Source of the DNA: Cycas panzhihuaensis
Lineage: Eukaryota > Cycadophyta
Direction: 5' to 3'
NCBI GenBank assembly: GCA_023213395.1
Contig: CM041465.1
Coordinates: 140,189,741 to 140,253,740 of the forward strand
Length of the DNA: 64,000 nt
A program made the translations under genes and the position numbers. The notes under the pieces were generated by a model that did no database searches, was not told the origin of the DNA, and worked only from the letters and a program-made list of their open reading frames with translations. Below are positions 49,445 to 59,502 of this stretch, piece by piece (position 1 is the first letter of the stretch; each line of letters opens with the position of its first letter).

Positions 49445-49451
49445 TATATAA
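49445..49451 (+). promoter_or_regulatory. TATA box of the T antisense gene
   Basis: TATATAA sits in GC-rich DNA (CCGCCTATATAACG), a strong match to plant TATA boxes, and points toward the antisense gene. Transcription would begin near 49475-49485, about 650 bp before the start codon. It lies about 520 bp from the start of the extra RNase H on the other strand, so the two genes are head to head. Confidence 0.55.
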
Positions 49452-49474
49452 CGAAATCGATGGGAAAATGAATT

Positions 49475-49635
49475 CATTTTCACCAGCTCTCGTACGAAAC
49501 CAGAGCCATTTCCTTACGCAGCGGAGCACCGCCCAACTTCGGAGGCACGCAGAGGGAGATCAGACCGTCGGATCAGAGAGCGGGAAGAGCCGGCACGACC
49601 GACCAGACGACATAGCGATAGCGAGACCAGATCCA
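49475..49635 (+). other. Putative first exon (mostly leader) of antisense gene
   Basis: The frame is open from an ATG at 49468 to a GTGAGT donor at 49636. That ATG is probably upstream of the transcription start, so the exon may be untranslated. Joining it to 50113 nevertheless keeps the frame open into the main ORF. Confidence 0.4.
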
Positions 49636-50112
49636 GTGAGTGGATATCACTAAACCCGACCCAAAGCAAAGTTCAAAGTTTGAAGGTTTTGAAGTTTTTA
49701 AGAGTAATTTTGCATAGTTTTAGTGCCCCTTATGGGCAACGGAAGGCTTCCCGGGATCTGAATCGGACCCAGAAAGAGGCGGGGACCTGGGCATTAGGAG
49801 CTCGTCCGGTGGGCTGCTGTGGTCCACCGTAAGAAAATTTTGGTTTTGGGCGGTAAAACCCCTTTCGGGTCACCGTCAGATCTTAAGAATGATCGTGGTG
49901 CCGCGATCATTTCTGCGGGTCCCACGTCGTCGCGGGTCCCGTGCTAAACTTAGCGGTACTGCTAAGTTTAGCGCGGTACGAAGGCAGCAAGGCAGAAAAA
50001 GCTGCACAAGGGCCAAAAGAGCCCCAAATCTCAGGCAGAGAGAGATTTGAGAGAGAGAGAGAGGACAATAGCTAACATGAGACTAACTTGAAGTGTCTTT
50101 CGGTGTGAACAG
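49636..50112 (+). other. Putative intron 1 of antisense gene (477 bp)
   Basis: The donor is GTGAGT (49636). The acceptor is GTGTGAACAG (ending 50112), with a CTAAC branch-like motif about 25 bp upstream. The pyrimidine tract is weak. Confidence 0.4.
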
Positions 50113-50148
50113 GCTGTCCTCGCGGTAGATAACCGCGAGAACATAGGT

Positions 50149-52039
50149 ATGGCTATGCTGAGTTGCCTGGAGATGACGACTCAGGAGGACAGGGACATGC
50201 TGGAGAGGTGTGGCCTGTATAAGGCCCTCAGGACACCTCAGTACACGTCGGATCAGAGGTTACTAGTGGATATCGTGTCCCATTGGGACAGGAGGAGGCA
50301 TGTATTCCACCTACCACAGGTGGGGGATGTGACTGTCACGCCGAGGGATATCCGGCGGATACTGGGAGTTCCGGCGACAGGGAGGCCGGTGAGACTCGGG
50401 ACGCTGCCCAGCACGGAGGCAGCACACAGGGAGGCAGCTCTGTTCTTCACAGGAGCTGACAGATGGGATCGGAGGGGAGCACCCCTCCAGACAGTTCTAT
50501 TGTCAGGGATTCCTCGAGTGAGGAAGATGATCATACTGTGCATTCTGTTTCAGATTTCCCAGAAACAGAACTATAGGGAAGTACCAGGAGGATGGATGGA
50601 TGCGTCACGCGGCCGCCGAGAGGATGGATCGGCACTCGATAGCGGCGAACCTGGTCGCACAGCTAGATACTATCAGGACATTCGGCAGAGGGGGGCTATC
50701 CTACAGCACACTGCTACAGTGTTAGTTTTTTGATCACTTCGCGGCAGTGGCACCAGCAGGGGGACCACACCCCATCACAGAGGAGGCCCCGATGGTCCAC
50801 AGGTGGCAGACTCGACTGAGGGGGACAGAGGACAGAGCTCATGTCAGATGCTCGGTGGAGGCCACATCACTAGACTTCCTCACCCTCCCAGACTATATAG
50901 CTGAGCCCTACAGGACGGTGAGGTGGGATAGCGACGATGAGGCGGGCGGAGCAGGAGTGCCCGCGGGAGATGACAGCAGTGATGACGGGGACGATGGAGA
51001 CAGTGGAGATAGCGGGCCTGGCCACGACTGCAGGGGAGGCAGTCCTTCGAGACGGGCAGGATGCAGGGGTCTATCCGGGCCGCCGAGAGGAGGCAGCCCA
51101 TCCGGGAGCATGTGATGAGGTTAGGGGACCCGTGACTATGGCCCGGAGGCTACGGATCATGATGGGATCCGCGGGGATGAGAGCTGGGGCCACCCCCACG
51201 AGGAGAGGGACCCAGGCAGAGGAGGTGCCCGAGGATGAGGCACCTGCAGCTGGCGGAGAGCCAGGAGGAGAGGATGCACATGACAGAGGACCAAAGGCCA
51301 CAGCAGGTGAGACCTAACCTTTTCCAGAGTCATGTAGCATCCAAATAGAAGTTTGGTTTGATTTGATCATAGCATATATGATGGGATATAGACTGACACA
51401 TGGCATGTCGCATTGGCAGGTACAGCGGAGATCAGGAGACTGATAGAGGCTGTGGCGAGGGAGATATTCCCTCAGGTATATGTAGAGGGGCAACCGCCCA
51501 TCCAGGCAGGTGATGAGCCTAGAGCGGCAGGAGCCCACAGAGAGGCATTCGCCCCGTTGGTGAGGGCGAGGGACATATGGGCTGCAGAGCCCCAAGAGCA
51601 CGCGACATCCCAGGGACAGCTGCAGTAGGAGAGAGATGGTGCGAGGCGCGAGCGGGACGACGCGAGGCGCGAGAGAGACGAGCTGCGAGGACGGGTGCAA
51701 GCTCTAGAGGCACAGGGTGGTGCAGGCAGAGATAGCGAGAGCAGGACCCAGCTGATAATCATCACAGAGCGTCTCAAGATGATAGAGGAGGCTCTCCGGG
51801 GAGAGAGGGATCGTATCCAGGCCAAATACGATCAGCTAGTCACGCAGATGGTCTCGAGGTCAAGCCAGAGCAGGACACGGACCCACACGGCGGCGACAAC
51901 CCCGAGACGACCTAGGGACGAGGAGAGCGAGGCAAGCAGCTCGCGGAGGCCCAGGAGGAGCCTCGGAGGCATGTGGTCCCCAGGAGAGGGATCACAGAGA
52001 CCAGGAGATGGCACCCCAGGAGCGGGGCCAGAGCAGTAG
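50149..52039 (+). pseudogene. T antisense accessory gene: PMD-like domain plus coiled coil
   Basis: Met at 50149 opens a protein resembling the plant mobile domain family (PF10536). Residues 17-82 carry the family pattern LERCGLYKAL, LVDIVSHW, HVFHLP.VGDVTVTPRDI and ILGVPATGRPV. The later domain part is in another frame after an apparent 4-bp ATGG duplication near 50595 (GWMRHAAAERMDRHSIAANL, then LDTIRTF.RGGLSYSTLL). One TAG is at 50723. An acidic Asp/Ser/Gly tract spans about 50925-51060. Exon 3 (51420-52039) encodes a charged Arg/Glu/Asp coiled coil (ERDDARRERDELRGRVQALE), broken by TAG at 51626, and a basic Ser/Arg/Pro tail. Tat-lineage Grande elements of maize carry an antisense gene in the same place; the PMD assignment here is mine by pattern. 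Function unknown. Confidence 0.75.
51307..51419 (+). other. Putative intron 2 of antisense gene (113 bp)
   Basis: The donor is CAG|GTGAGA and the acceptor TTGGCAG|G. The interior is AT-richer than both flanks. Joining 51306 to 51420 preserves the frame (split codon GGT) from the frame open across 50937-51306 into the coiled coil. Size, borders, composition and phase all fit a plant intron. Confidence 0.6.
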
Positions 52040-52247
52040 GACATGCATATAGCCTAGGCAGAGGAAAGCACGGGCCTCCAGGGGGTCATATATAGGGCCA
52101 TATGATTGTATCCCCCCTGCAAGGACACCAGCTTCCCAGGATGTATGATGACATGATTTTGATATGTGTATACATGCATGGGGTGATTGGAACCCCATTC
52201 GGATATGAGATGCTGTGCATGATGTGTGGATGATATGCATATTTATT

Positions 52248-52310
52248 TTTGTGTATTATGAATGTTATGTTGTAGATGATTTATGTTATGATGTTTTGTT
52301 GTATGATACA
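52248..52310 (+). terminator. Possible poly(A) region of antisense gene
   Basis: The stretch is rich in TTATGTTGTA and TTTGTTGTATGAT elements, like the U/G-rich upstream elements of plant poly(A) sites, about 210-270 bp after the stop codon. This is a compositional inference only. Confidence 0.35.
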
Positions 52311-52691
52311 CACGTTTCCCTCCATGTATGACCACACACCTAACAGGGGCACACACACATGCCGTGAGCGGGACGACATAGAAGTGTGAGGTTAGGGAGC
52401 AGGGTGGCATACATGTCTACAGGAGAGCATAGCGGGATATGCAAAGGAAACAGCAGGCAGGAAAGGGGGAGTGACAATGCCCCCAAGCGTCCTCCTGATT
52501 GGGAGATGCCCAAGCAAGACGACAAAAGGGTTCCCGAGAGGATACGGGAACGCAGGTTCCGCGGAAGGAACCGGAAGACAAAGCAGGATCCATCTTAAAT
52601 TACCATTCTACCCGTGGTTGGGAAGAATGGGGACAACCTAAGATGGTAGTTTAGGCTCATTTCAGAGCGAGGCGAAGGGATCGCCGAAGGA
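52311..52691. other. T spacer between integrase end and antisense gene end
   Basis: The two genes converge here from opposite strands. I see no coding pattern in this stretch. Confidence 0.5.
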
Positions 52692-54129
52692 TCAAGCGTA
52701 AAACTTCTTAAGGAACATCCCATTAACGGCTTTCTCAAATTCGAGCCCCTCCAGGGTGACTATCCTATAAGCACCATTATCGAGGGATTCGATAATGACG
52801 AAAGGACCAACCCACCAGGGTTTGAATTTGGTCAAACGGTCATGGAGATATTCGAGCTTGAGGACATAGTCCCCAGGAAATAAAGGGCGGAAACGCAGGC
52901 GTTTATCGTGGGCCCTTTGTGAGCGGGCTTTGGATGCTAGGTTAGCCACAGTAGGCGACTGCCGCCTCATCCAAAGCTTCGAGGTCCAGCAGGCGGGCCT
53001 GGCGGATCGACTCGTCGTTGATGAAACCTCGAAGGGAGACTCACAAGGAAGGAATCTCCACCTCCAGCAGGAGTACCGCCTCAGTACCATAGACCAGGGA
53101 GAACGGGGTCATTCCCGTGGCAAAACGGACAGAGGTGCGATAAGCCCACAAAGCGGAGGGCAACTGAAGGTGCCAATCCCTTTGGGATTGAGCAACGGTT
53201 TTCTTGAGAATGTTGACAAGAGTCTTATTAAAAGACTCCACCTGGCCATTTGCCTAAGGGTAATAAGGAGAAGAAGTCTTATGAGAGATTTTGAACCTCT
53301 CACAAAGCTCATCCACCTCCTTATTACAAAAAGGGGTTCCGTTGTCGGTGATTAGAACATCCGGGATCCCGAAACGGCAAATGATATGCTGATAGATGAA
53401 CGTGGCAATCGTTTTGCCTGGAGTAGTGATCAAGGGGATGGCCTCGGCCCATTTGGTGAAATATTCTGTGGCAGTCAAGATGAACTTGTGCTGCGACGAC
53501 GAAGGTGGGGAGGTAGCCCCAATGAGGTCTAGTCCCCACTGAGCGAAGGGCCATGGTGAGACAATAGGATGCAAGGCCTCGGAAGGCACATGGGAAATGT
53601 TGGCGTGCTCTTGACATCGCCGACATTTCAGAGCAAAGGCATGAGCGTCCTTAAAAAGAGACGGCCAAAAGTAGCCCATGCGAAGGATCCTCTGAGCCAT
53701 AGACTGGCCCCCGAAGTGACCTCCACAAATGCCGTGGTGGCATTCGCGAAGCACCTGGTCGGCTTCGTCAGCAGTGACGCAGCGGAGGAGGATCCCATCG
53801 AAGGACCTCTTGTACAATACCTCGTCCACGAGGAGGTATTGCCTGGCAGAAGTCCGAATGCGAGATTTAACCTTGCTACTAGCGTCGAGGCGGTATTGCT
53901 GCTGCGTGAGATACCGTACTACGTCGCTGTACCACTCATTGTCGATGAGTGGGTGGGGAGGAGCTCCCTGAATCGCCAAGATAGCCTCATCGGGGAGAGA
54001 GTCGTCAATGGGAGTATCGAAGGAGTTAGGGATAGGGGCGTCTGCGAGTTGCTCAGCCACTATCATGCCCTTCTTCGATTTCCGGTTAACGATAAGGAGA
54101 TCAAATTCTTGGAGTAGGACGGCCCAACC
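52692..54129 (-). pseudogene. T integrase
   Basis: The reading starts in the pre-integrase linker (LLQEFDLLIVNRKSKKGM, AEQLADAPIP). The H2C2 zinc-binding module follows (ECHHGICGGHFG, KCRRCQEHA), then the catalytic core, with Asp in WGLDLIGA, Asp in ITDNGTPF and, after a TAG at 53254, Glu in ANGQVESFNKTL. The C-terminal part, in another frame after a shift near 53040, reads PGDYVLKLEYLHDRL..FKPWWVGPF and ends FLKKFYA. This resembles the GPY/F-type end and has no chromodomain. It catalyses insertion of the DNA copy. The TAG and the frameshift inactivate it. Confidence 0.92.
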
Positions 54130-54450
54130 ACGCCCCCCACCACAACTGAACGAGTCAGCAAGTACCTCAAGGGATCGGATTGAACGATCACCTTGGTAGT
54201 ATTACCGACCAAGTAGTGCCTAAACTTCTTGGTTGCGTGGACCAAGGAGAGGCATTCCTTCTCGGCAGGGGAATAGTTAAGCTCGGCAGCCACAAGGGTG
54301 TGACTGATGAAATAAATGGCTCTCTCAGTTCCTGAATCATCCTCTTGAGCGAGCATAGCGCCTGTGGATCTGCCGCCGAGGTATACAGGACGAAGGGCCT
54401 ATCGACCTGGGGAGGCACCAACAGAGGAGGCGGAAGCTAGGGCTTCCTTG
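54130..54450 (-). pseudogene. T native RNase H of pol
   Basis: This gypsy-type RT RNase H reads RPFVLYTSAADPQA, then after a 1-bp shift near 54360 MLAQEDDSGTERAIYFISHTL, AELNYSPAEKECLSLV, KKFRHYLVGN and VIVQSDPLRYLLT. A second shift near 54135 leads into the linker before integrase. It is distinct in sequence from the RnhA-like domain at 48515-48927. Confidence 0.88.
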
Positions 54451-54523
54451 AGTCCTTCAAGGCCTTTTGGGTCTTGTCGGACCGAGCAAAAGGAGCTCCT
54501 TCTTCAACAGTTCGTGAGGACAC

Positions 54524-55903
54524 TCACGGTAGTCGCAAGAAGCGCCTAAGGAAACCAAGCCTGCCTAGAAACGACTTGATCTGCCGTTGAGTTCTAGGTG
54601 GCGGCATGTCGAGGATCGCCCTGACTTTGTCAGGATCGATCTGAATTCCTTGTTTAGATACAAGGAATCCAAGGAGTTTACCCGAGGTAACGGCAAACAC
54701 ACATTTAAGCGGATTCAAACTGACGTGATACTCACGGCATCGTGAGAAGATGGCATGCAAGTCGGAAGGATGATGGGCCCTCGCGCGAGAAAGACCCATC
54801 ATATCATCCATGAAGACCTCCAACGTGTCGTTGATGAGGTCATGGAAGATGAAATGCATGGCTCTCTGGTAGGTAGCGCCCGCATTTTTAAGGCCAAAGG
54901 GCATCGCCTTGTAGGCGAAGGTACCCCAAGGAGTAGTGAAGGCCGTCTTATGGCGGTCTTCGGGAGAAATCTGAATTTGGTTGTAACCGGAGAAGCCGTC
55001 CATTAGGGACGTCACTTCGAATCCGGCGGTGCGATCAATGATCTGATCTAGAAAGGGTAACGGAAAATTATCCTTAGGACAAGCGTTGTTGATGTCGCGA
55101 AAGTCGACACATATACGGATTGCCTCGTTCTTTTTAGCAACGGGAACAATGTTGGAGACCCACTTGGGGTAGTCAATAGAAGTGATGAGCCCAGCATCCA
55201 GAAGCTTCTCGACCTCCATCTTGACGGCGGCAGAGAGCTTCGGGTGAAGAGGACGCTGCTTCTGGTGCACAGGGCGAGCGCCAGGAAGGGTGGTGAGGTT
55301 ATGAGTGACAATCGAGGGGTCGATTCCCTTCATGTCAGCATAATCCCACGCAAAAATGTCTCGAAACTCCTAGAACAGAAGGGAGTATTCCCTTATCTCA
55401 TCAGGAGAACATTCCAACCCAACTTTAATGACCTTGCCCGGGGCCAAGACTACGTCTTGAGTTGCCCCCATGCACATGGCATTGCCCTCCTCGAAGTGGA
55501 GAGGGGCAAGATCAACGGGAGGAGGAGGAATAGGAGACGAGATCGGATCGGCGAGCGTGGATCCGATCGCAAGGATCTTCTGGTGACCAAGCCGGTGGTG
55601 ACCAGAAGGCAAATTGGGTGCAAGGCCTGCTAGATGCTCAAGCAGGGCTTCGTCATCCTCGAAATAATCCACCCCATGGATGACCTTACTTCGAGTAGAA
55701 GAAGCGCTAGAAGAAGTAGGAGCAACGGGACCGTGATGACTGTCGGGTTGCTCGACTCCTTCACGGGAATCTGAAGGGAAACCAGAAAGGAGCTCCTTGG
55801 GAGGAGCGAAAGGCAATTCCTCAAAACCATCACCTACGGGGGGTAATGAGAAAGAAGAACTGACGACAGGTGGGTCAACACGAGCGATGACGTGTGACAC
55901 GCA
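54524..55903 (-). pseudogene. T reverse transcriptase
   Basis: An acidic linker (55900-55373) leads to RT after TAG at 55372-55370. The RT core is open at 55333-54524: LLDAGLITSI..PKWVSN, VPVAKKNEAIRICVDFRDIN, LMDGFSGYNQI (first Asp), PFGLKNAGATYQRAM and VFMDDM (54814-54803, second and third Asp intact). Then come LGFLVSKQGIQIDPDK and IKSFLGRLGFLRRF. A TGA at 54526 ends the frame. All three catalytic Asp residues survive. This part shares the frame of gag. Confidence 0.93.
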
Positions 55904-57526
55904 CTAGGAGCTAGCCTCACCAACAAGAGGGGTTCTAGACGGGGATCTAGAACAAGGCAGGTGCAACCTATTGGCGCGAAGGAAAGAGACGGGGTGAGGA
56001 CAATCCTCGTCTTCATCAAGTGACTCATCATCGCTTAATGAAGCGAGGTACCCGTAACTCCCAACACCAATAAGGGCAAAACGCGTGAGACTAGGAGGAG
56101 AAGATACGGGATCTTCTTCAGACGGATTAGGTATACCAATAGAGCAAGCCGAGGCATGAGTAGATGGACCTTGGTTTACTGAATTGGCAGAACGGGTTTG
56201 TTTAGAAAAAGGGCGTTCACGGGGAATCACTCTCATTCGTCCGTCGTGGACGAATTTAAGTTGTCCCCAAAGGGTCAAGCACACGGCCCCCATTTGGTCG
56301 AGCCATGGACGACCCAGAAGGAGGTTGTAGTCCACATCAACGTCGAGAACTACAACATCGGCAAGAATGGTCTTGCCCTCAAGGGTGAGCAGAATCGCGA
56401 CAGATCCCAGAGGGGTCTTCTCGCTACCGTCATACCCTTGGCATCGCCAGGGAACAGGTTCCAAGGCGGAAATACCAAGCTCTTGCATGACGCGCAAGGG
56501 CATGGCATTAACGGAAGAACCGTTATCGACAACAGTTCTTCGGAGGGTACAATCAGGTGTATCGATCGTGATGGTGAATGGGAAGTTCCACTGACGTTCC
56601 CTTTCACCGGCGGGAGGAAGATCCTCAGGATCAAAAGAGATAGTGGGCCCACAACCCTGGGCGACACCCAAAGTGTGGACAGGCACATCACCCGATCCTA
56701 AAGCTTCCAGGAGGAGGGCCCGCTGCTCGGGACAACTCCTCAGAACGTCCATCAAGGACATTCCTGCAGCAACCATATGGAGCTCGTCCATGACGGAGAA
56801 AGGCTTACCCTTCCCAGTAGGTTGGGTAAGTGCCCTTTGAAAGTCGTAACGACCTGGGTGCACAAGAATAGCCTTGGGAAAGAGAGGGATTTCTGGAGGA
56901 AGGGTCTCCGGAAGAGGGTCGGAAGGAGCGGAAGGACCAGTAGCTCCCGCCGCTTCCTTAGCGGCTTGAGATCGCGTAAGGGCAAAGGTCGGAGTTGCTT
57001 CAAGCAACTGGATCACCTTCTTCCCCCTATTCCGGGGTCGTGAAGGCGACAGGGTGCGACGGCTAGGAGAACAGGAAGAGGAAGAAGAGTTCCGAGTGCC
57101 CTTCCCTTTGTCGCGGGAAGGATGGGGATCAGGCGATCTTCCTCGGTTACGGTTGTTCTTAGGTTGGGAGTTGCGATCACGTTCCCCATGTTTAGGGAAC
57201 GGATCCTTGTGAACAGGTTGATCCAAATTAGGCCTTGAGGCCCGTTTGGGAGAGGAATCGCGTCGAGGGGCATCCTTTGGATGTTGGGCCCTACAACGCG
57301 AATCGTCATGGAAGCAGTCCCCATGAATGGAGCACCACTTCTTCTCAAGCAGAGGGTCGGACCTTCTCGCTTGGGAGGACTGGGCATTCGCATTCCTGGG
57401 AAGAGGAGCTTGAGTAGTTTGTTGGACTTGTTTGTTTGAAGTAGGAGATGAAGGACCTTGAAGCTTGAGCTCCTTCATCGTACGCTCGAATGAGCGTATA
57501 GCAGATGTGAGGGGATCTAGGGTCCT
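55904..57526 (-). pseudogene. T nucleocapsid knuckle and protease
   Basis: From Met at 57478 (same frame as gag) the protein has a zinc knuckle C49-X2-H52-X4-H57-X4-C62 (57334-57293). This is the Cys/His/His/Cys form of Tat elements, not CCHC. A basic Arg/Ser/Pro region follows. The retropepsin reads TVVDNGSSVNAMP with Asp318 at 56527-56525, then VVVLDVDVDYNLLLGRPWL. The catalytic triplet is D-N-G in place of D-S/T-G, which would be expected to impair activity unless the family uses it. An acidic DDESLDEDED tract and TAG at 55906 end this part. Confidence 0.88.
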
Positions 57527-59452
57527 CTAGGTAGGATGAGAGGAAGACCACGTCAGTTGGGAAGGTTTAGTATCTTTGGTAGGGGGTGGTGCCTCACGAC
57601 GTTGTGAGGGCTTAAGAGGTTTCTTGAGACCCGCTTGGATCTCAATAGCCTCCAGCGCCAAGCACTTAGCGATCGCGGAATCGCATGTGGTCGCCCCAAT
57701 CTTGAGAACTTCCACGTGGACTTCGGGACGAAGTGCATTGACAAACAGGTCTCGCTTCAACTCCTCGGGCAAGGTTGCCTTGGTGGAGTGAAGCAAGTCA
57801 TGGAATCGCCGCACAAAGTCATGATTCATCTCATCGTGACCTTGTTTGAGCGAAAGAAGGGATTTCATTCCGCTCTCGAATGGGCGAGCTACATCAAAGT
57901 AGTTGATGAACTCGTCCACCAATTGCTGGAATGAATGAATTGAGTGGGCAGGGAGACGATAAAACCATTTAAGGGCGTCACCCTGCAGGGATCGAGGAAA
58001 GAGCTTCATCAAAATATGGTCGTAGGCCCAGTAATCGATGCATGCCATAGAGAAACTACGGACGTTCATTGGTCTTGACGAAGTTCCATCAAACCGAGGA
58101 ACTTCAGGGGGATGAGGCGACAAGTTGGTTTGCAACGCCTCAACCGAAAGAGGGGTTGACCTAAAGTCCATGAAGGGACATGCCCTTGCCTGAACCGTAG
58201 GGTCAACGTATGTCGAAGTAGGCAACGCACAAGGAGCGAGTAGGGGTGGAACACCCACCCCTCCTTGAGGAAGCACCCCTTGCTGAAAAGAGGCACGAGG
58301 ATAGGTGCCTTGGAAGGGAGCCAGGTTCCCTTGCGAAGGCACAACGGATGTGACTACGTTGGAAGACGAACAAACGGGATGTGGAACCAGGTTTTGCCCA
58401 TATGGGCCACCCGTAGGTGGAGCAATCCCATATGGGTGTAGCGGATCCACCCCATAAACAGGAAGACAGCTTCCTCTACCCTGCCCCCAAGGTTGAGAGG
58501 TATACCCTGGGGGGACATAGAAAGAAGCACCAACGTGCCGGGTTGGAGGATGCGTGGGAGCGGATCCCACATGACTAGTGACTGGAAAGCTAGTAGGGCC
58601 AATGGGCCTACTAGGAGCAGCATGTGCCACGTTAGGGGATGGCACATTGGTTGGATTGGGAGCGGGTATGCTAACCCCCAATTGAGGGAAAGACACACCG
58701 TGAGAAGGCCCTAAGGTATTAGGACCTTGATGAGGGATGGAAGGTGTCACACGTGCCCCCGCTGCAGGAAATGAGTGGGACGTACGTGTAGGCACTAAGG
58801 GGTTTGTTGTCATAGGAAGGGTGGATGAGGACGAAGCATGAGGGGGAGGAGCAGAGGAGGAAGAGGCTCCTCCACGAAGGACACCCTCAAGCCATCTAGG
58901 ACGTGGTTGAGAGCATGTCGCACGGCGACACTCATTAAGAGCCTCAATCACGTCAACAGGAGGAGTCCCCACATACCCATAAGAGGTGATCAGGACCTCG
59001 AACAAGACATGTCCATCAGAAAGTTCCTCATAAGAATCGCCAACTTCGTGGCAGCCCTCAGGAGGAACGGATCCTTCTACAGCGTGGGTAGAAGGATGGG
59101 GAGTACAAGAAGGGTGTTGATCGTTTGGGTAGTAAAAGAGGTCATCACCCTCTTGGGTGGACCCAGGAATAGCAGAAGAAAGACCATGGGTTTCCATGGT
59201 TGAAGTGTGGTAGGTCCACTCGGAAGAGTACCCTTCCATAGTCGGATCGGAATCCGACGAGGCAAGAAGGCTATACTCGGGGTCCTCTAACAAAGGAGGT
59301 AGACCGCGCAAACGACGAGAGAAATGCCGCATGCAAGGTCGACCGACGATATTAGGAAAGGGGAAAGAATGGTAAAATACGCGCGTTAGGGGCTGCCCAA
59401 CGGGGAGATTAAGATAGATATAGAAAGGATCACACAAGAGTAGCGAAACCAA
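57527..59452 (-). pseudogene. T gag
   Basis: This open frame of 641 codons has a Pro/Ser/His-rich N-terminal half and a Retrotrans_gag capsid domain at about residues 450-590, with EVPRFDGTSS, GDALKWFYRLP, SFQQLVDEFINYF, LKQGHDEMNHDFVRRFHDL and LPEELKRDLFVNALRPEV. The frame is open from a Met at 59452, only 50 bp from the LTR; a Met at 59332 (MRHFSRRLRG) is an alternative start. TAG at 57529-57527 ends it, but the same frame continues into the zinc knuckle, protease and RT. The stop may be a decay mutation (CAG to TAG) or, less likely, a read-through codon. Confidence 0.9.
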
Positions 59453-59483
59453 CCGAAGAGAGCGAGACTAGCTCCCTTCGGGC

Positions 59484-59501
59484 AACCCAAGATGGTCGCC
59501 A
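59484..59501 (-). other. T primer-binding site
   Basis: One base after the 5' LTR the minus strand reads TGGCGACCATCTTGGGTT. The TGGCGAC start is shared with Ogre/Tat sites that pair with tRNA-Arg. I cannot name the tRNA here. Confidence 0.65.
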
Positions 59502-59502
59502 G

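Noticed and set aside
48953-49529. Open frames on both strands between the extra RNase H and the antisense exon
   Set aside because: No recognisable motif. The longest minus-strand one (49529-49110) is Leu/Cys/Pro-rich chance translation of GC-rich DNA.
52930-59203. Plus-strand open frames opposite T gag-pol
   Set aside because: They are shadows of the gag-pol frame, with no domain or independent codon pattern.
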